Shown here piece by piece: positions 36,835 through 44,453 of a stretch of DNA of 44,501 nt; position 1 is the stretch's first letter, and each line of letters begins with the position of its first letter. Location of the stretch: positions 1 through 44,501 of the forward strand of contig NZ_AFXQ01000023.1 of NCBI RefSeq assembly GCF_000224415.1. The letters are read 5' to 3'. This DNA comes from Citricoccus sp. CH26A. GTDB taxonomy: Bacteria; Actinomycetota; Actinomycetes; Actinomycetales; Micrococcaceae. The translations under genes and the position numbers were made by a program. Under the pieces are notes generated by a model. The model was given only the letters and a program-made list of their open reading frames with translations. It did not search any database and had not been told where the DNA came from.

Positions 36835-37824
36835 TTGCGCCGCGTCGCCGTCGAGGCGGCCGCCGCCTGCGCACCACGGCTCGTCCGGGCCTTCCGCTCC
36901 ACTCCCGCCGACCTCGACCTCTCCACCAAGCGGAACACCCACGACCTGGTCACCGTGCACGACGGGGCGACCGAGAACGAGCTGGTGCGGTTGCTCGGCG
37001 CAGCCGTCCCGGGCAGCCGGTTCGTCGGGGAGGAGGGCGGCGCGCGCGGGCCGGACGGGGTGGACGATCACGCCCTCACGCTGGTCGAGGCCGGTGCGGC
37101 GGCCGCGACGCACACCCTGGAGTGGATCATCGACCCGATCGACGGCACGGCGAACTTCGCCCACGGCTTCGCCATGTTCTCGATCTCCGTCGCCGCCGCC
37201 GTGGACGGCGTGGTGGTGGCCGGCGTCGTGCTGGACCCCGTGAACGGGCTGGAGTTCTCCGCGGACGACGACGGCGCCTACCTCAACGGGCAGCGGTTCG
37301 GGTCCCGGGGTTCCGGGGCCCCCGCGGCCGGCCCCGGCGGGCAGGACGCGGTCGCGCCGGTCGGGGCCCCCGCCCCGGACGAGCATGCCCTGAACCTGGT
37401 GACGTCCTATCCCTCCGCCGAGGCGCTGGACGTCGACGGACCGGTGGCGCTGGAGCGCTTCGGCCGGCTCGTGGACGCCTACGCCACCGTGCGGCGCACC
37501 GTCTCCGGCGCCCTGGAACTGGCCTACACGGCCATCGGCTGGGCGGACGTGACGATGGGGATGGACACCAATCCGTGGGACGTGGGCGTCGGCCAGCTCC
37601 TGGTGCGCCGGGCGGGCGGCCACTACCTGGCCCGCTTCTACGACACCGACGGACCGGAGCGGCGCGAACCCCACCTGGCACCGTGTTACGTGGCGGTCGC
37701 CCCCGGGCGGACGGCCCCGACCGCGGTGCGCGTCCTGGAGGAGACCGTCACGGCCCGCCGGGCGGCCGGCCACCGGACGGCCGGCGTCCGGGCCGACCGG
37801 GTCGACCGGGCATCCACCCCTTGA
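36835..37824 (+). CDS. Inositol monophosphatase family protein with an apparent 5' frameshift
   Basis: Mg-dependent, lithium-sensitive-type phosphomonoesterase of about 329 residues. EEGG (metal ligand Glu), WIIDPIDGTANFAHGF (DPIDGT, metal ligands) and WADVTMGMDTNPWDVGVGQLL (WDVG in place of the usual WDxA) are present. It may act on inositol phosphate, histidinol phosphate or a related ester. A Gly/Ala/Pro-rich insert lies at about 37302-37385. The only conventional start in frame is TTG 36835. However, the leaderless ATG at 36806 reads MPTSVP and would continue directly into RELRRVAVEAA if one C were added to the C-rich run at 36820-36829. The gene is either frameshifted, mis-assembled, or starts at TTG. 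Confidence 0.8.
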   Translation: MRRVAVEAAAACAPRLVRAFRSTPADLDLSTKRNTHDLVTVHDGATENELVRLLGAAVPGSRFVGEEGGARGPDGVDDHALTLVEAGAAAATHTLEWIIDPIDGTANFAHGFAMFSISVAAAVDGVVVAGVVLDPVNGLEFSADDDGAYLNGQRFGSRGSGAPAAGPGGQDAVAPVGAPAPDEHALNLVTSYPSAEALDVDGPVALERFGRLVDAYATVRRTVSGALELAYTAIGWADVTMGMDTNPWDVGVGQLLVRRAGGHYLARFYDTDGPERREPHLAPCYVAVAPGRTAPTAVRVLEETVTARRAAGHRTAGVRADRVDRASTP

Positions 37825-37845
37825 TGCCGGACGGTCCGGCGTGCC

Positions 37846-37851
37846 TAGGGT
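37846..37851 (+). promoter_or_regulatory. -10 hexamer TAGGGT
   Basis: TAGGGT five bases before ATG 37857. It may drive the short open frame below, the split-barrel gene at 38038, or both. Confidence 0.4.
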
Positions 37852-37856
37852 GTGCC

Positions 37857-37949
37857 ATGACCGTGAACAGGACGGGGACGACCGACCTGGCCCACGGCCG
37901 GTCGGAGAGTGACCGCGGCCCTAGCCGTGGAACCGCCCGCGCACGATAA
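37857..37949 (+). CDS. Possible 30-residue leaderless small protein or leader peptide
   Basis: ATG to TAA encodes 30 residues, hydrophilic, Arg/Thr/Gly-rich (MTVNRTGTTDLAHGR at its start). It lies five bases after TAGGGT and 88 bases before the split-barrel protein gene. No family recognised; codon bias is weak evidence at this length. It may be only transcribed leader. Confidence 0.3.
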   Translation: MTVNRTGTTDLAHGRSESDRGPSRGTARAR

Positions 37950-38037
37950 TGAAAGTGCTCGCTGACAGGGACCTGAGAGTCCCTCCGGACGACACCGGGC
38001 GGGCGCTGACCCCGAGAGGGAAGAAGGAGACCGGGCC

Positions 38038-38472
38038 ATGATGTTCGAACATGCCGACGACGAGCCGATCCTGGTGCTGGACGAGGATCAGTGCTGGAGG
38101 GTCCTGGAGAACACCCGGCACGGCCGGCTCGGGTTGCGGGTGAACGACGAACTCGACCTGGTCCCGGTGAATTTCGTGGCCCGGGACAAGCGGATCTACT
38201 TCCGGACGGCACCCGGCAACAAGCTGGCGGAGCTGACCATCAACCCCAAGGTCATCTTCGAGGCGGACGGCATCCTCTCGGACGAGGCCTGGTCGGTGCT
38301 GGCCCGCGGCCACGCCCGGGTGCTCGAGAAGGACGACGAGATCGAATTTGCCGAGTCCCTGAGTATTGACCCCTGGGTCCCGACGTATAAGGATTTCTAC
38401 GTAGAGGTCAACGTCAACCGGGTCACCGGTCGGCACTTCGTCTTCGGTGAGCATCCAGAGCGCTTCGAGTAG
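38038..38472 (+). CDS. Pyridoxamine 5'-phosphate oxidase family (flavin-binding split-barrel) protein
   Basis: Protein of 144 residues. CWRVLENTRHGRLGLRVNDELDLVPVNF is split over the first 55 residues, followed by RIYFRTAPGNKLAELTINPKVIFEAD and GWSVLARGHARVLE-like strands, the pattern of the PNPOx-like group that binds FMN, F420 or haem. The specific cofactor is not readable. AAGGAG lies eight bases before ATG 38038; ATG 38041 follows immediately. Codons at about 38341-38410 (GAA, TTT, AGT, ATT, TAT, GAT, GTA) are markedly AT-richer than the rest of the window. It ends before a 15-pair terminator. Confidence 0.88.
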   Translation: MMFEHADDEPILVLDEDQCWRVLENTRHGRLGLRVNDELDLVPVNFVARDKRIYFRTAPGNKLAELTINPKVIFEADGILSDEAWSVLARGHARVLEKDDEIEFAESLSIDPWVPTYKDFYVEVNVNRVTGRHFVFGEHPERFE

Positions 38473-38492
38473 CAGCCGGATGGACACCAAAA

Positions 38493-38535
38493 CACCTGAC
38501 CCCCGGCAGCTGACGCGCTAGCCGGGGGTCAGGTG
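38493..38535. terminator. Bidirectional hairpin after the split-barrel gene
   Basis: Arms CACCTGACCCCCGGC (38493-38507) and GCCGGGGGTCAGGTG (38521-38535), 15 perfect pairs, 13-base loop. It lies between convergent genes. Confidence 0.8.
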
Positions 38536-38550
38536 CGTCCGGGGCCCGGA

Positions 38551-40308
38551 TCAGCCCGTCGCGTCCTCCACGTGGCTCGGCGCCCACATCCGCAACCGGG
38601 TCTGGACCACGACGACGTTCGGCCCCTCCGCGGCTAGGGCGCGTTCCAGCGCGGGGCCCACCTCCTCCACCGCCACCTGCTCGGCCGGGATGCCGAAGGA
38701 CCCGGCGAGGGCCACGAAGTCGGGACGGTCCAGCTCGGTGGCGGTCGCCTGACCAAAGGTGTCCTCCATGTAGGCGCGCAGGATCCCGTACCCGCCGTCG
38801 TCCACGATCAGCCAGGTCACCGGCGCGCGGTGCTGGCGGGCCGCGGCCAGCTCGGCGATCGAGTACATGGCGGAACCATCACCGGCCACCGCGAGCACCC
38901 GCGCGTCGGCCCCCCGCCTGCCCTGCCGCGCCAGGCCCATCGCCCCGCCGAACGCGGCGGGGAAGGCGTATCCCAGCCCGCCGGCGCCCTGGGCCGAGTG
39001 GAACTGCCCGGACCTGGCGTCCCACACGTTCCAGGCCCAATAGGCGGCGATGGTCATGTCCCAGTAGGTCTGCATGGCCTCGGGCACCGCGGCGCGGACA
39101 TCCGCCATGAACCGCCGTTCCCGGTGCAGGTCCTGGCCGTCCAGTCGCTCCTGGACGCGGCGGTTGACCTCGGCCACCACCTGTGCGGCGCCGCGGCCGT
39201 GCCAGTCGGACCGGGCCCAGCCGCCGGGCGCGCCGGTCTCCTGGCCCCCGACGGTCGCCGCCGACCGCTCCAGTGCCTGCGCGAGGGCCGCGAGCGCCTG
39301 GCCGGCGTCCGCCCGCACGCCGAGCGTGGGGAAGTTCGATTCGAGCACGCGCGGCTCGGCGTCGACCTGGATGAGCCGGCCGCGCGGTTCCAGGGTGAAG
39401 TAGTTGGAGGTGACCTCACCGAGGGACGAGCCGATCACGAGCAGCACCTCGGCGTCCTCGAGCACCTCGGTCACGTACCGGTCCTCCACCCAGGAGCCCA
39501 GGGAGAGCGGGTGGTCCACGGGGAAGGCCGAATTGCCACCGGGGCTGCACACCACCGGGGCGTCCAGCAGCTCGGCCACGCGGCGCAGCTCGTGCAGCGC
39601 CCCGGGCCCGGACCGCCGCACTCCCCCGCCGGCCACGATCGCGGTGCGGGCCGAGGAGGCCAGCCAGCGCACCGACTCCGCCACCAGCTCCTCCCGCGGC
39701 GGGTGGTCATAGGGGATGGCGAGCGCGTCCTGCACCGGCGGGACGAGGACCTCCCCCAGCAGCACGTCCTGGGGCACCTCCACCCACACCGGACCCTGCG
39801 GCACGGTGATCGCCTGGGCCCAGGCGTCCTGGATGGCCGAGGGGATGCCCGAGGCGTGGTGCACGGTGACCTGAGCCTTCGTCACGTTCTGCGCCGAGGC
39901 CTTCTGGTCGTCGAGCTGGTGCAGCATGCCCTTCCGGCGAGCACCCAGCCCCGAGACGGGGATCTGGGAGGCGACGACGACCATCGGCACCGCGGTGGCG
40001 TACGCCTCCTGCAGCCCCGCCAGGGCGGTCAGCGCGCCGGGCCCGGTGGACAGGAACAGCACGCCGACCTCACCGGTGGCCCGCGAGTAGCCGTCGGCGG
40101 CGAACGCGGCGTTGTTCTCCACCCGGTTGGAGACGAACTCCAGCTCCGAACGGGACAGCGCGTCGAACAGGCCCAGGGCGTGCTGGCCCGGGATCCCGAA
40201 GACGGTGCGGGCGCCCAGGGCGTGCAGGGTCTCGACGACCAGGTCCCCGCCGTTGCGCCTAGCGGTCCCGTCCCGCGCCCCGCTCCCGGCTCCGGGACCG
40301 GGCGTCAT
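38551..40308 (-). CDS. Thiamine-pyrophosphate-dependent decarboxylase (acetolactate synthase / benzoylformate decarboxylase fold)
   Basis: TPP enzyme of 585 residues with the three classical domains. [20 protein letters not shown] includes the proton-relay Glu64. The cofactor motif is [12 protein letters not shown] (476 on), ending [10 protein letters not shown] where most relatives have NNxxYG, so Asp503-Asp504 replace Asn-Asn. FAD-site residues of true acetolactate synthases are not evident and no small subunit is nearby, arguing for a 2-oxo-acid decarboxylase. Linkage with an agmatinase-family ureohydrolase suggests a 2-oxo-5-guanidinovalerate (2-ketoarginine) decarboxylase comparable with AruI; this is inference. 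Its ATG overlaps the ureohydrolase stop (ATGA). Confidence 0.88.
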   Translation of the reverse strand: MTPGPGAGSGARDGTARRNGGDLVVETLHALGARTVFGIPGQHALGLFDALSRSELEFVSNRVENNAAFAADGYSRATGEVGVLFLSTGPGALTALAGLQEAYATAVPMVVVASQIPVSGLGARRKGMLHQLDDQKASAQNVTKAQVTVHHASGIPSAIQDAWAQAITVPQGPVWVEVPQDVLLGEVLVPPVQDALAIPYDHPPREELVAESVRWLASSARTAIVAGGGVRRSGPGALHELRRVAELLDAPVVCSPGGNSAFPVDHPLSLGSWVEDRYVTEVLEDAEVLLVIGSSLGEVTSNYFTLEPRGRLIQVDAEPRVLESNFPTLGVRADAGQALAALAQALERSAATVGGQETGAPGGWARSDWHGRGAAQVVAEVNRRVQERLDGQDLHRERRFMADVRAAVPEAMQTYWDMTIAAYWAWNVWDARSGQFHSAQGAGGLGYAFPAAFGGAMGLARQGRRGADARVLAVAGDGSAMYSIAELAAARQHRAPVTWLIVDDGGYGILRAYMEDTFGQATATELDRPDFVALAGSFGIPAEQVAVEEVGPALERALAAEGPNVVVVQTRLRMWAPSHVEDATG

Positions 40309-41306
40309 GCCGTGCCCTCGCGCGAGGCCCGCAGGTCGGCCATCAGCCCGACGAGGTCGTAGGCCACGTGCGCGGCCGCCACCCCGGTCAGTTCGGCGTG
40401 GTCGTAGGCCGGAGCCACCTCCACGACGTCGGCCCCCACCAGGTCGAGTCCGCGCAGTCCGCGCAGGATCTCCAGCAGTTCCCGGCTCGTCATCCCGCCG
40501 GCCTCCGGGGTGCCGGTGCCCGGCGCGTGGGCGGGATCGAGGACGTCGATGTCCACCGAGACGTACAGCGGCCGGTCGCCGATGCGCTCGCGGAGCCGGG
40601 CCACCACCTCGTCCACCCCCAGGCGGAACACGTCCGCGCTGGTGACGATCCCGAAGCCGAAGCGCCGGTCGTCCTCGAGGTCCTTGCGGCCGTACAGCGG
40701 TCCGCGGGTACCGACATGGCTGAGGGCGTCCGTGTCGAGGATCCCCTCCTCCACGGCGCGGCGGAACGGGGTGCCGTGCGTGTACTCGGCGCCGAAGTAG
40801 GTGTCCCAGGTGTCCAGGTGGGCGTCGAAGTGGAGCAGGGCGAGCGGCCGCCCGGCGCGTTCGGCGGCGGCCCGCAGCAGCGGCAGGGCGATGGTGTGGT
40901 CACCGCCGATCGTCAGGAGCGAGGCGCCGTCCTGTGTCAGTGCCAGTGCGTCGGCCTGGATCGCCTCGATCGCCTCGTGGATGTTGAACGGGTTCACCGC
41001 CATGTCCCCGGCGTCCACCACCTGGACCTGGGCGAAGGGGGAGGTGTCCGTGGCGGGGTTGTAGGGCCGCAGCAGCCGGGAGGACTGCCTGACGTGCCCG
41101 GGGCCGAAGCGGGCCCCCGGGCGGTAGGACACCCCCGAGTCGAAGGGGACGCCGACGACCTTGACGGCCGCGGTCCGGCCGGCAGCGGCGGCCTCCTGGT
41201 CCGTGGGCAGCAGGGCGAACGTGGCGGCCCCGCCGAAGCGGGGCACGAGGGCAGAGTTCACCGGGCCGATGTTGCCGTTCTCGGTGACGCGGGGGATCTC
41301 CAGCAT
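40305..41306 (-). CDS. speB: Agmatinase-family ureohydrolase (agmatinase or guanidinobutyrase)
   Basis: Binuclear manganese ureohydrolase releasing urea from a guanidino compound; 333 residues. Metal motifs are complete: GGDHT (134-138), DAHLDT (161-166) and [19 protein letters not shown] with both Asp ligands. [18 protein letters not shown] near residues 52-69 is typical of agmatinases and guanidinobutyrases. The pairing with a TPP decarboxylase fits 4-guanidinobutyrate hydrolysis in arginine transaminase-type catabolism at least as well as agmatine use, since no arginine decarboxylase is seen. AGAGG lies about seven bases before the ATG. It is coupled to the downstream TPP gene by ATGA and separated from the regulator gene by 82 C-rich (on the transcript) bases. 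Confidence 0.92.
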   Translation of the reverse strand: MLEIPRVTENGNIGPVNSALVPRFGGAATFALLPTDQEAAAAGRTAAVKVVGVPFDSGVSYRPGARFGPGHVRQSSRLLRPYNPATDTSPFAQVQVVDAGDMAVNPFNIHEAIEAIQADALALTQDGASLLTIGGDHTIALPLLRAAAERAGRPLALLHFDAHLDTWDTYFGAEYTHGTPFRRAVEEGILDTDALSHVGTRGPLYGRKDLEDDRRFGFGIVTSADVFRLGVDEVVARLRERIGDRPLYVSVDIDVLDPAHAPGTGTPEAGGMTSRELLEILRGLRGLDLVGADVVEVAPAYDHAELTGVAAAHVAYDLVGLMADLRASREGTA

Positions 41307-41388
41307 GGTGTGACCTCTCGGTGGGTGGCGGTGGATGCGGTGGGTGGCAGCGGGGAGCGGTTGGCGGGGCGTGCGGAGGGTGGCGTCG
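41307..41388 (-). other. C-rich transcript spacer with an 11-base direct repeat
   Basis: Between the regulator stop and the ureohydrolase start, the mRNA strand is C-rich and nearly devoid of G. The plus strand has CGGTGGGTGGC at 41319-41329 and 41338-41348 and multiple GG/GGG tracts. It could host Rho loading on the RNA or a G-quadruplex on the template. Confidence 0.4.
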
Positions 41389-41964
41389 TCAGCTCAGGCG
41401 GCGGCCCGCCAGCGCCCAGAGCACGACGGCCTCGCGCTCACCGGGATTGGACCAGCTGTGCGGCTCGGAGCCGGAGAAGGAGGCGGTGTCCCCCGCCTCG
41501 AGCCGGACCTCGCCGCCGGTGGTGATGAACACGAGGCTGCCGCTGATCACGTGCAGCGACTCGACGTCGCAGTCCACCGTGTAGAGCTCGGCGTCCCCCC
41601 GGCCCCCGGGGGCGATCACGGCGCGGATCAACTGCAGCCCGCGCCGACCGGGAGGCGTCAGCAATTGCTCCGAGATGCCGTCCCCGCCCAGGTTGACCCT
41701 CGGTGCGTTCTCCAGCCGGACCACGGCGGTCTGCGGGGCGTCCAGGATCTCCCCCGCCGAGACGCCGAGCACCTGGCAGATGGCCACGAGGCTCGCGACG
41801 GACGGACTGGTGAGGTCCCGCTCCACGCGGGAGAGGAAGCCCTTGGTCAGTCCGGAGAACTCGGCCACCTGGTCCATGGTCAGCCGCCGCTCCTGCCGCA
41901 GCGCGCGCAGGCGTCCGCCGATCGCACGGTCCGGGACCGTGGGCTGGATCGGCAGGGACTTCAC
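41389..41964 (-). CDS. XRE-family regulator with C-terminal cupin
   Basis: Repressor-type regulator of 191 residues. The helix-turn-helix spans about residues 22-78 ([29 protein letters not shown], with [19 protein letters not shown] following) and the cupin about 120-185 ([31 protein letters not shown]). XRE-cupin proteins such as PuuR sense small amines or amino-acid catabolites. The GTG start has AGGAG six to eight bases upstream. It is divergent from the symporter with overlapping promoters and a palindrome over the -10 region, so autoregulation and symporter control are likely. It is followed by the ureohydrolase and TPP genes, probably as one operon. Confidence 0.93.
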   Translation of the reverse strand: MKSLPIQPTVPDRAIGGRLRALRQERRLTMDQVAEFSGLTKGFLSRVERDLTSPSVASLVAICQVLGVSAGEILDAPQTAVVRLENAPRVNLGGDGISEQLLTPPGRRGLQLIRAVIAPGGRGDAELYTVDCDVESLHVISGSLVFITTGGEVRLEAGDTASFSGSEPHSWSNPGEREAVVLWALAGRRLS

Positions 41965-41996
41965 GGCCGTCTCCTGCGCCGGGTACGGCCCCGAGG

Positions 41997-42049
41997 TTGT
42001 CTGTGGAGCAACATGTGTTTACCGTAGTCCCCACACGTGTGACCCGCAA
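41997..42049. promoter_or_regulatory. Face-to-face overlapping promoters with a central inverted repeat
   Basis: Plus strand: TTGTCT (41997-42002), 17 bases, TACCGT (42020-42025). Minus strand: TTGCGG (42049-42044), 17 bases, TACGGT (42026-42021). The two -10 boxes overlap by five bases. An inverted repeat ACATGTGT (42011-42018) and ACACGTGT (42033-42040), one mismatch, is roughly centred on them. This is a good candidate operator for the adjacent XRE-cupin regulator. Confidence 0.7.
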
Positions 42050-42073
42050 CACTCCTGAGCCGCGAGGAACCCC

Positions 42074-43624
42074 ATGCAGACCCTGAACATCGTCATCATC
42101 TCGGCCTACCTCGCCAGCATGCTGCTGTTCGGCTGGTGGGGTCGGCGACGCACCCGCGGCACCTCGGACTACCTGGTGGCCGGCCGCCGGCTGGGCCCCA
42201 TGCTCTACACCGGCACCATGAGCGCCGTCGTCCTGGGCGGGGCCTCGACCGTCGGCGGCGTGGGGCTCGGCTACGAGTTCGGCATCTCGGGCCTGTGGCT
42301 CGTGACGGCCATCGGCGTCGGCGTGCTGCTGCTGAGCCTGCTGTTCGCCCCGTCCCTGCAACGGCTCCGGATCTACACGGTCTCCCAGATGCTCACCCTG
42401 CGCTACGGCTCGGAGGCCACGCGCGCCTCCTCGATCGTCATGCTCGCCTACACCCTGATGCTGGCGGCCACCTCCACGGGCGCCTACGCCTCGATCTTCG
42501 TGGTGCTGTTCGGCTGGGACCGCTGGCTGTCCATCCTGGTGGGCGGCGGGATCGTCCTGGCCTACGCCGTGATCGGCGGGATGTGGTCCATCACCCTGGC
42601 GGACATGGCGCAGTTCATCATCATGACCGTCGGGATGTTCGCCCTGATGCTGCCCATCTCCCTCGCCAACGCCGGCGGCTGGAGCGGGCTCACCGCCCGG
42701 CTGGACGCCGAGTTCTTCGACCTCGGCGGCATGGGCCTGCAGTCGATCATCACCTACTTCGTCATCTACACCCTCGGCCTGCTGATCGGCCAGGACATCT
42801 GGCAGCGGGTCTTCACGGCGAGATCCCCCCAGGTCGCCCGCTGGGGCGGCACGACGGCCGGCGTCTACTGCATCCTGTACGGCGTGGCCGGGGCCGTGAT
42901 CGGCATGGCCGCCGCGGTGCTGATGCCGCAGGTCGAGGTCCGGGACGACGTCTTCGCCACGGTCGCCCTGGGCGTCCTGCCCATCGGCATCGGCGGGCTC
43001 GCGCTCGCCGCCGCCGTGGCCGCCATGATGTCCACCGCCTCCGGGGCCCTGATCGCCGCCGCCACCGTGGCCCGGGCCGACGTCGTGCCCCTGGTCCGCG
43101 ACCTCGCGGCCGGCCGGCGGCCGGAACGACTGGACGCCGCGCAGGCCGTCCGGGAGGCCGAGCAGGAGGCCGAGCAGTCCCGGCACTTCGAGGAGGACGT
43201 GAACTCCAACCGCTGGTGGGTCCTGGGGCTGGGCCTGTTCGTCCTGGTGCTGGCCATCCTGGTCCCGGACGTCGTGGCGGCCCTGACGATCGCCTACGAC
43301 ATCCTGGTCGGCGGCCTGCTGGTCGCCATCCTCGGCGGGCTGGTCTGGTCCCGTGGGACCGGACCGGGGGCCGCCTGGTCGATGGCCGCCGGCACGGTCG
43401 GCACGCTGACGACCATGATCGTCCTCGAGGTCCAGGCCACCGAGGCGTTCGGCGGGGTCTACGCCAACGAGCCGATCTACGTCGGGCTCGCGTCCTCGGC
43501 CCTGGTCTACGTCGTCGTCAGCCTGCTGACCCGCCCGACGCACCCCTCGGTGCTGGAGGCCTGGCGCCGTCGCCGGACCGAGGGCGCCACCGAGGAGCTC
43601 CGTCCGGGGGTGACCGTCTCCTGA
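42074..43624 (+). CDS. Sodium:solute symporter (SSS family)
   Basis: Sodium-driven importer of 516 residues with about 13 hydrophobic helices. TSDYLVAGRRLGPMLYTGTMSAVVLGGAST at about residues 31-60 holds the unwound first core helix, and GLALAAAVAAMMSTASGALIAAATVARADV contains the sodium-site serines of the LeuT-like core. The central cytosolic loop (RLDAAQAVREAEQEAEQS) is charged and probably helical. Substrate is likely an amine, guanidino compound or 2-oxo acid handled by the divergent operon, an inference from the shared promoter. GAGGAACCCC precedes the ATG. PutP- and PanF-like relatives exist, so specificity remains open. Confidence 0.93.
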   Translation: MQTLNIVIISAYLASMLLFGWWGRRRTRGTSDYLVAGRRLGPMLYTGTMSAVVLGGASTVGGVGLGYEFGISGLWLVTAIGVGVLLLSLLFAPSLQRLRIYTVSQMLTLRYGSEATRASSIVMLAYTLMLAATSTGAYASIFVVLFGWDRWLSILVGGGIVLAYAVIGGMWSITLADMAQFIIMTVGMFALMLPISLANAGGWSGLTARLDAEFFDLGGMGLQSIITYFVIYTLGLLIGQDIWQRVFTARSPQVARWGGTTAGVYCILYGVAGAVIGMAAAVLMPQVEVRDDVFATVALGVLPIGIGGLALAAAVAAMMSTASGALIAAATVARADVVPLVRDLAAGRRPERLDAAQAVREAEQEAEQSRHFEEDVNSNRWWVLGLGLFVLVLAILVPDVVAALTIAYDILVGGLLVAILGGLVWSRGTGPGAAWSMAAGTVGTLTTMIVLEVQATEAFGGVYANEPIYVGLASSALVYVVVSLLTRPTHPSVLEAWRRRRTEGATEELRPGVTVS

Positions 43625-43628
43625 CCGC

Positions 43629-43964
43629 TCAGGCCCACCAGATCGCCCCGATGCCCAGCACGGCCAGGGCCGTCACGAGCGCCATGAGCCACAGCACGGC
43701 CCAGGCATCGGCCCGCACCCGTTCCCGGGCGATCCCGGCGGACTGTGTCCCGTAGCGGTGCCGCTGGGTCCAGTGGATGACGAGCGCGGCCACCGCGCTC
43801 AGCACGGCAGGTGCCAGGGCCAACGGGCCGACGGCCCCGTACCAGCGCAGGAACATCGCCGCCGTGACGATGAGCGCCAACAGGGAGCGGTCCCAGCTCA
43901 TCACGGTCCGCTCCGGCTGCAGCCCCGGGTCCTGGTGCAGGGCGGTGGCGCTGAAGAGTGTCAC
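43629..43964 (-). CDS. DUF202 family small membrane protein (A)
   Basis: Protein of 111 residues starting at GTG, with three predicted helices (about 29-45, 48-65 and 88-108). QPERTVMSWDRSLLALIVTAAMFLRW has the DUF202 pattern: a polar ERT..W.R segment leading into helix 1. No molecular role is known for this family. It lies 19 bases after the second DUF202-type gene and probably shares its transcript. It converges on the symporter gene. Confidence 0.85.
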   Translation of the reverse strand: MTLFSATALHQDPGLQPERTVMSWDRSLLALIVTAAMFLRWYGAVGPLALAPAVLSAVAALVIHWTQRHRYGTQSAGIARERVRADAWAVLWLMALVTALAVLGIGAIWWA

Positions 43965-43983
43965 CTCGGTGGTCCCGCCGGCC

Positions 43984-44382
43984 TCAGGCCGGCCGCATCA
44001 GGATGAACACGAACAGCACCACCGCCACGACGGCCCCGCCGGTGGCCAGGACCGGCACCAGCAGCGGCAACGGCAGCGGACGTCCCTGGCGCATGGCCCG
44101 CTCCACGCGCATCCAACGGAATCCTGCCGTGGTGGCGAGCAGGGCCGCGATGAGCAGCAGCCCGGACCCGGCCACCTTTCGGGTGAGCGGGTCGAACACG
44201 GACCCCGTGAAGGCCTCGACGGCGATCCCTCCGGCCAGCAGGGCCAGGGAGGTGCGGATCCAGGCCAGGAACGTGCGCTCGTTGGCCAGCGTGAACCGCG
44301 GGTCGGGCTCCCTGCCCCCGGCCAGCAACCGGGAGGCCAGGCGCCCTCGTGACGGGGTGACGGCGTCCTCGGGTGATGTCAT
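43984..44382 (-). CDS. DUF202 / YidH family membrane protein (B)
   Basis: Protein of 132 residues. PDPRFTLANERTFLAWIRTSLALLAGGIA is the YidH/DUF202 signature (NERTFLAWIRT), followed by two further helices (about 62-80 and 105-128). ATG 44382 was chosen because a TACGAT hexamer lies six bases upstream. First gene of a two-gene operon with the other DUF202 protein, a pairing common in actinobacteria. Function unknown. Confidence 0.9.
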   Translation of the reverse strand: MTSPEDAVTPSRGRLASRLLAGGREPDPRFTLANERTFLAWIRTSLALLAGGIAVEAFTGSVFDPLTRKVAGSGLLLIAALLATTAGFRWMRVERAMRQGRPLPLPLLVPVLATGGAVVAVVLFVFILMRPA

Positions 44383-44388
44383 AGGCCC

Positions 44389-44398
44389 ATCGTAGAAT
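44389..44398. promoter_or_regulatory. Overlapping divergent -10 boxes
   Basis: TACGAT on the minus strand (44394-44389) serves the YidH-type gene; TAGAAT on the plus strand (44393-44398) points to the gene at the right edge. They overlap by two bases. Confidence 0.45.
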
Positions 44399-44405
44399 GA
44401 GGGTG

Positions 44406-44421
44406 GTCCGGACGACCGGAC
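44406..44421. repeat. Small perfect inverted repeat
   Basis: GTCCGG (44406-44411) and CCGGAC (44416-44421) around ACGA, in the predicted leader of the right-edge gene. Confidence 0.4.
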
Positions 44422-44453
44422 TGTTGCCTTCCCGAGACGGAGCCGCCCTCTCG

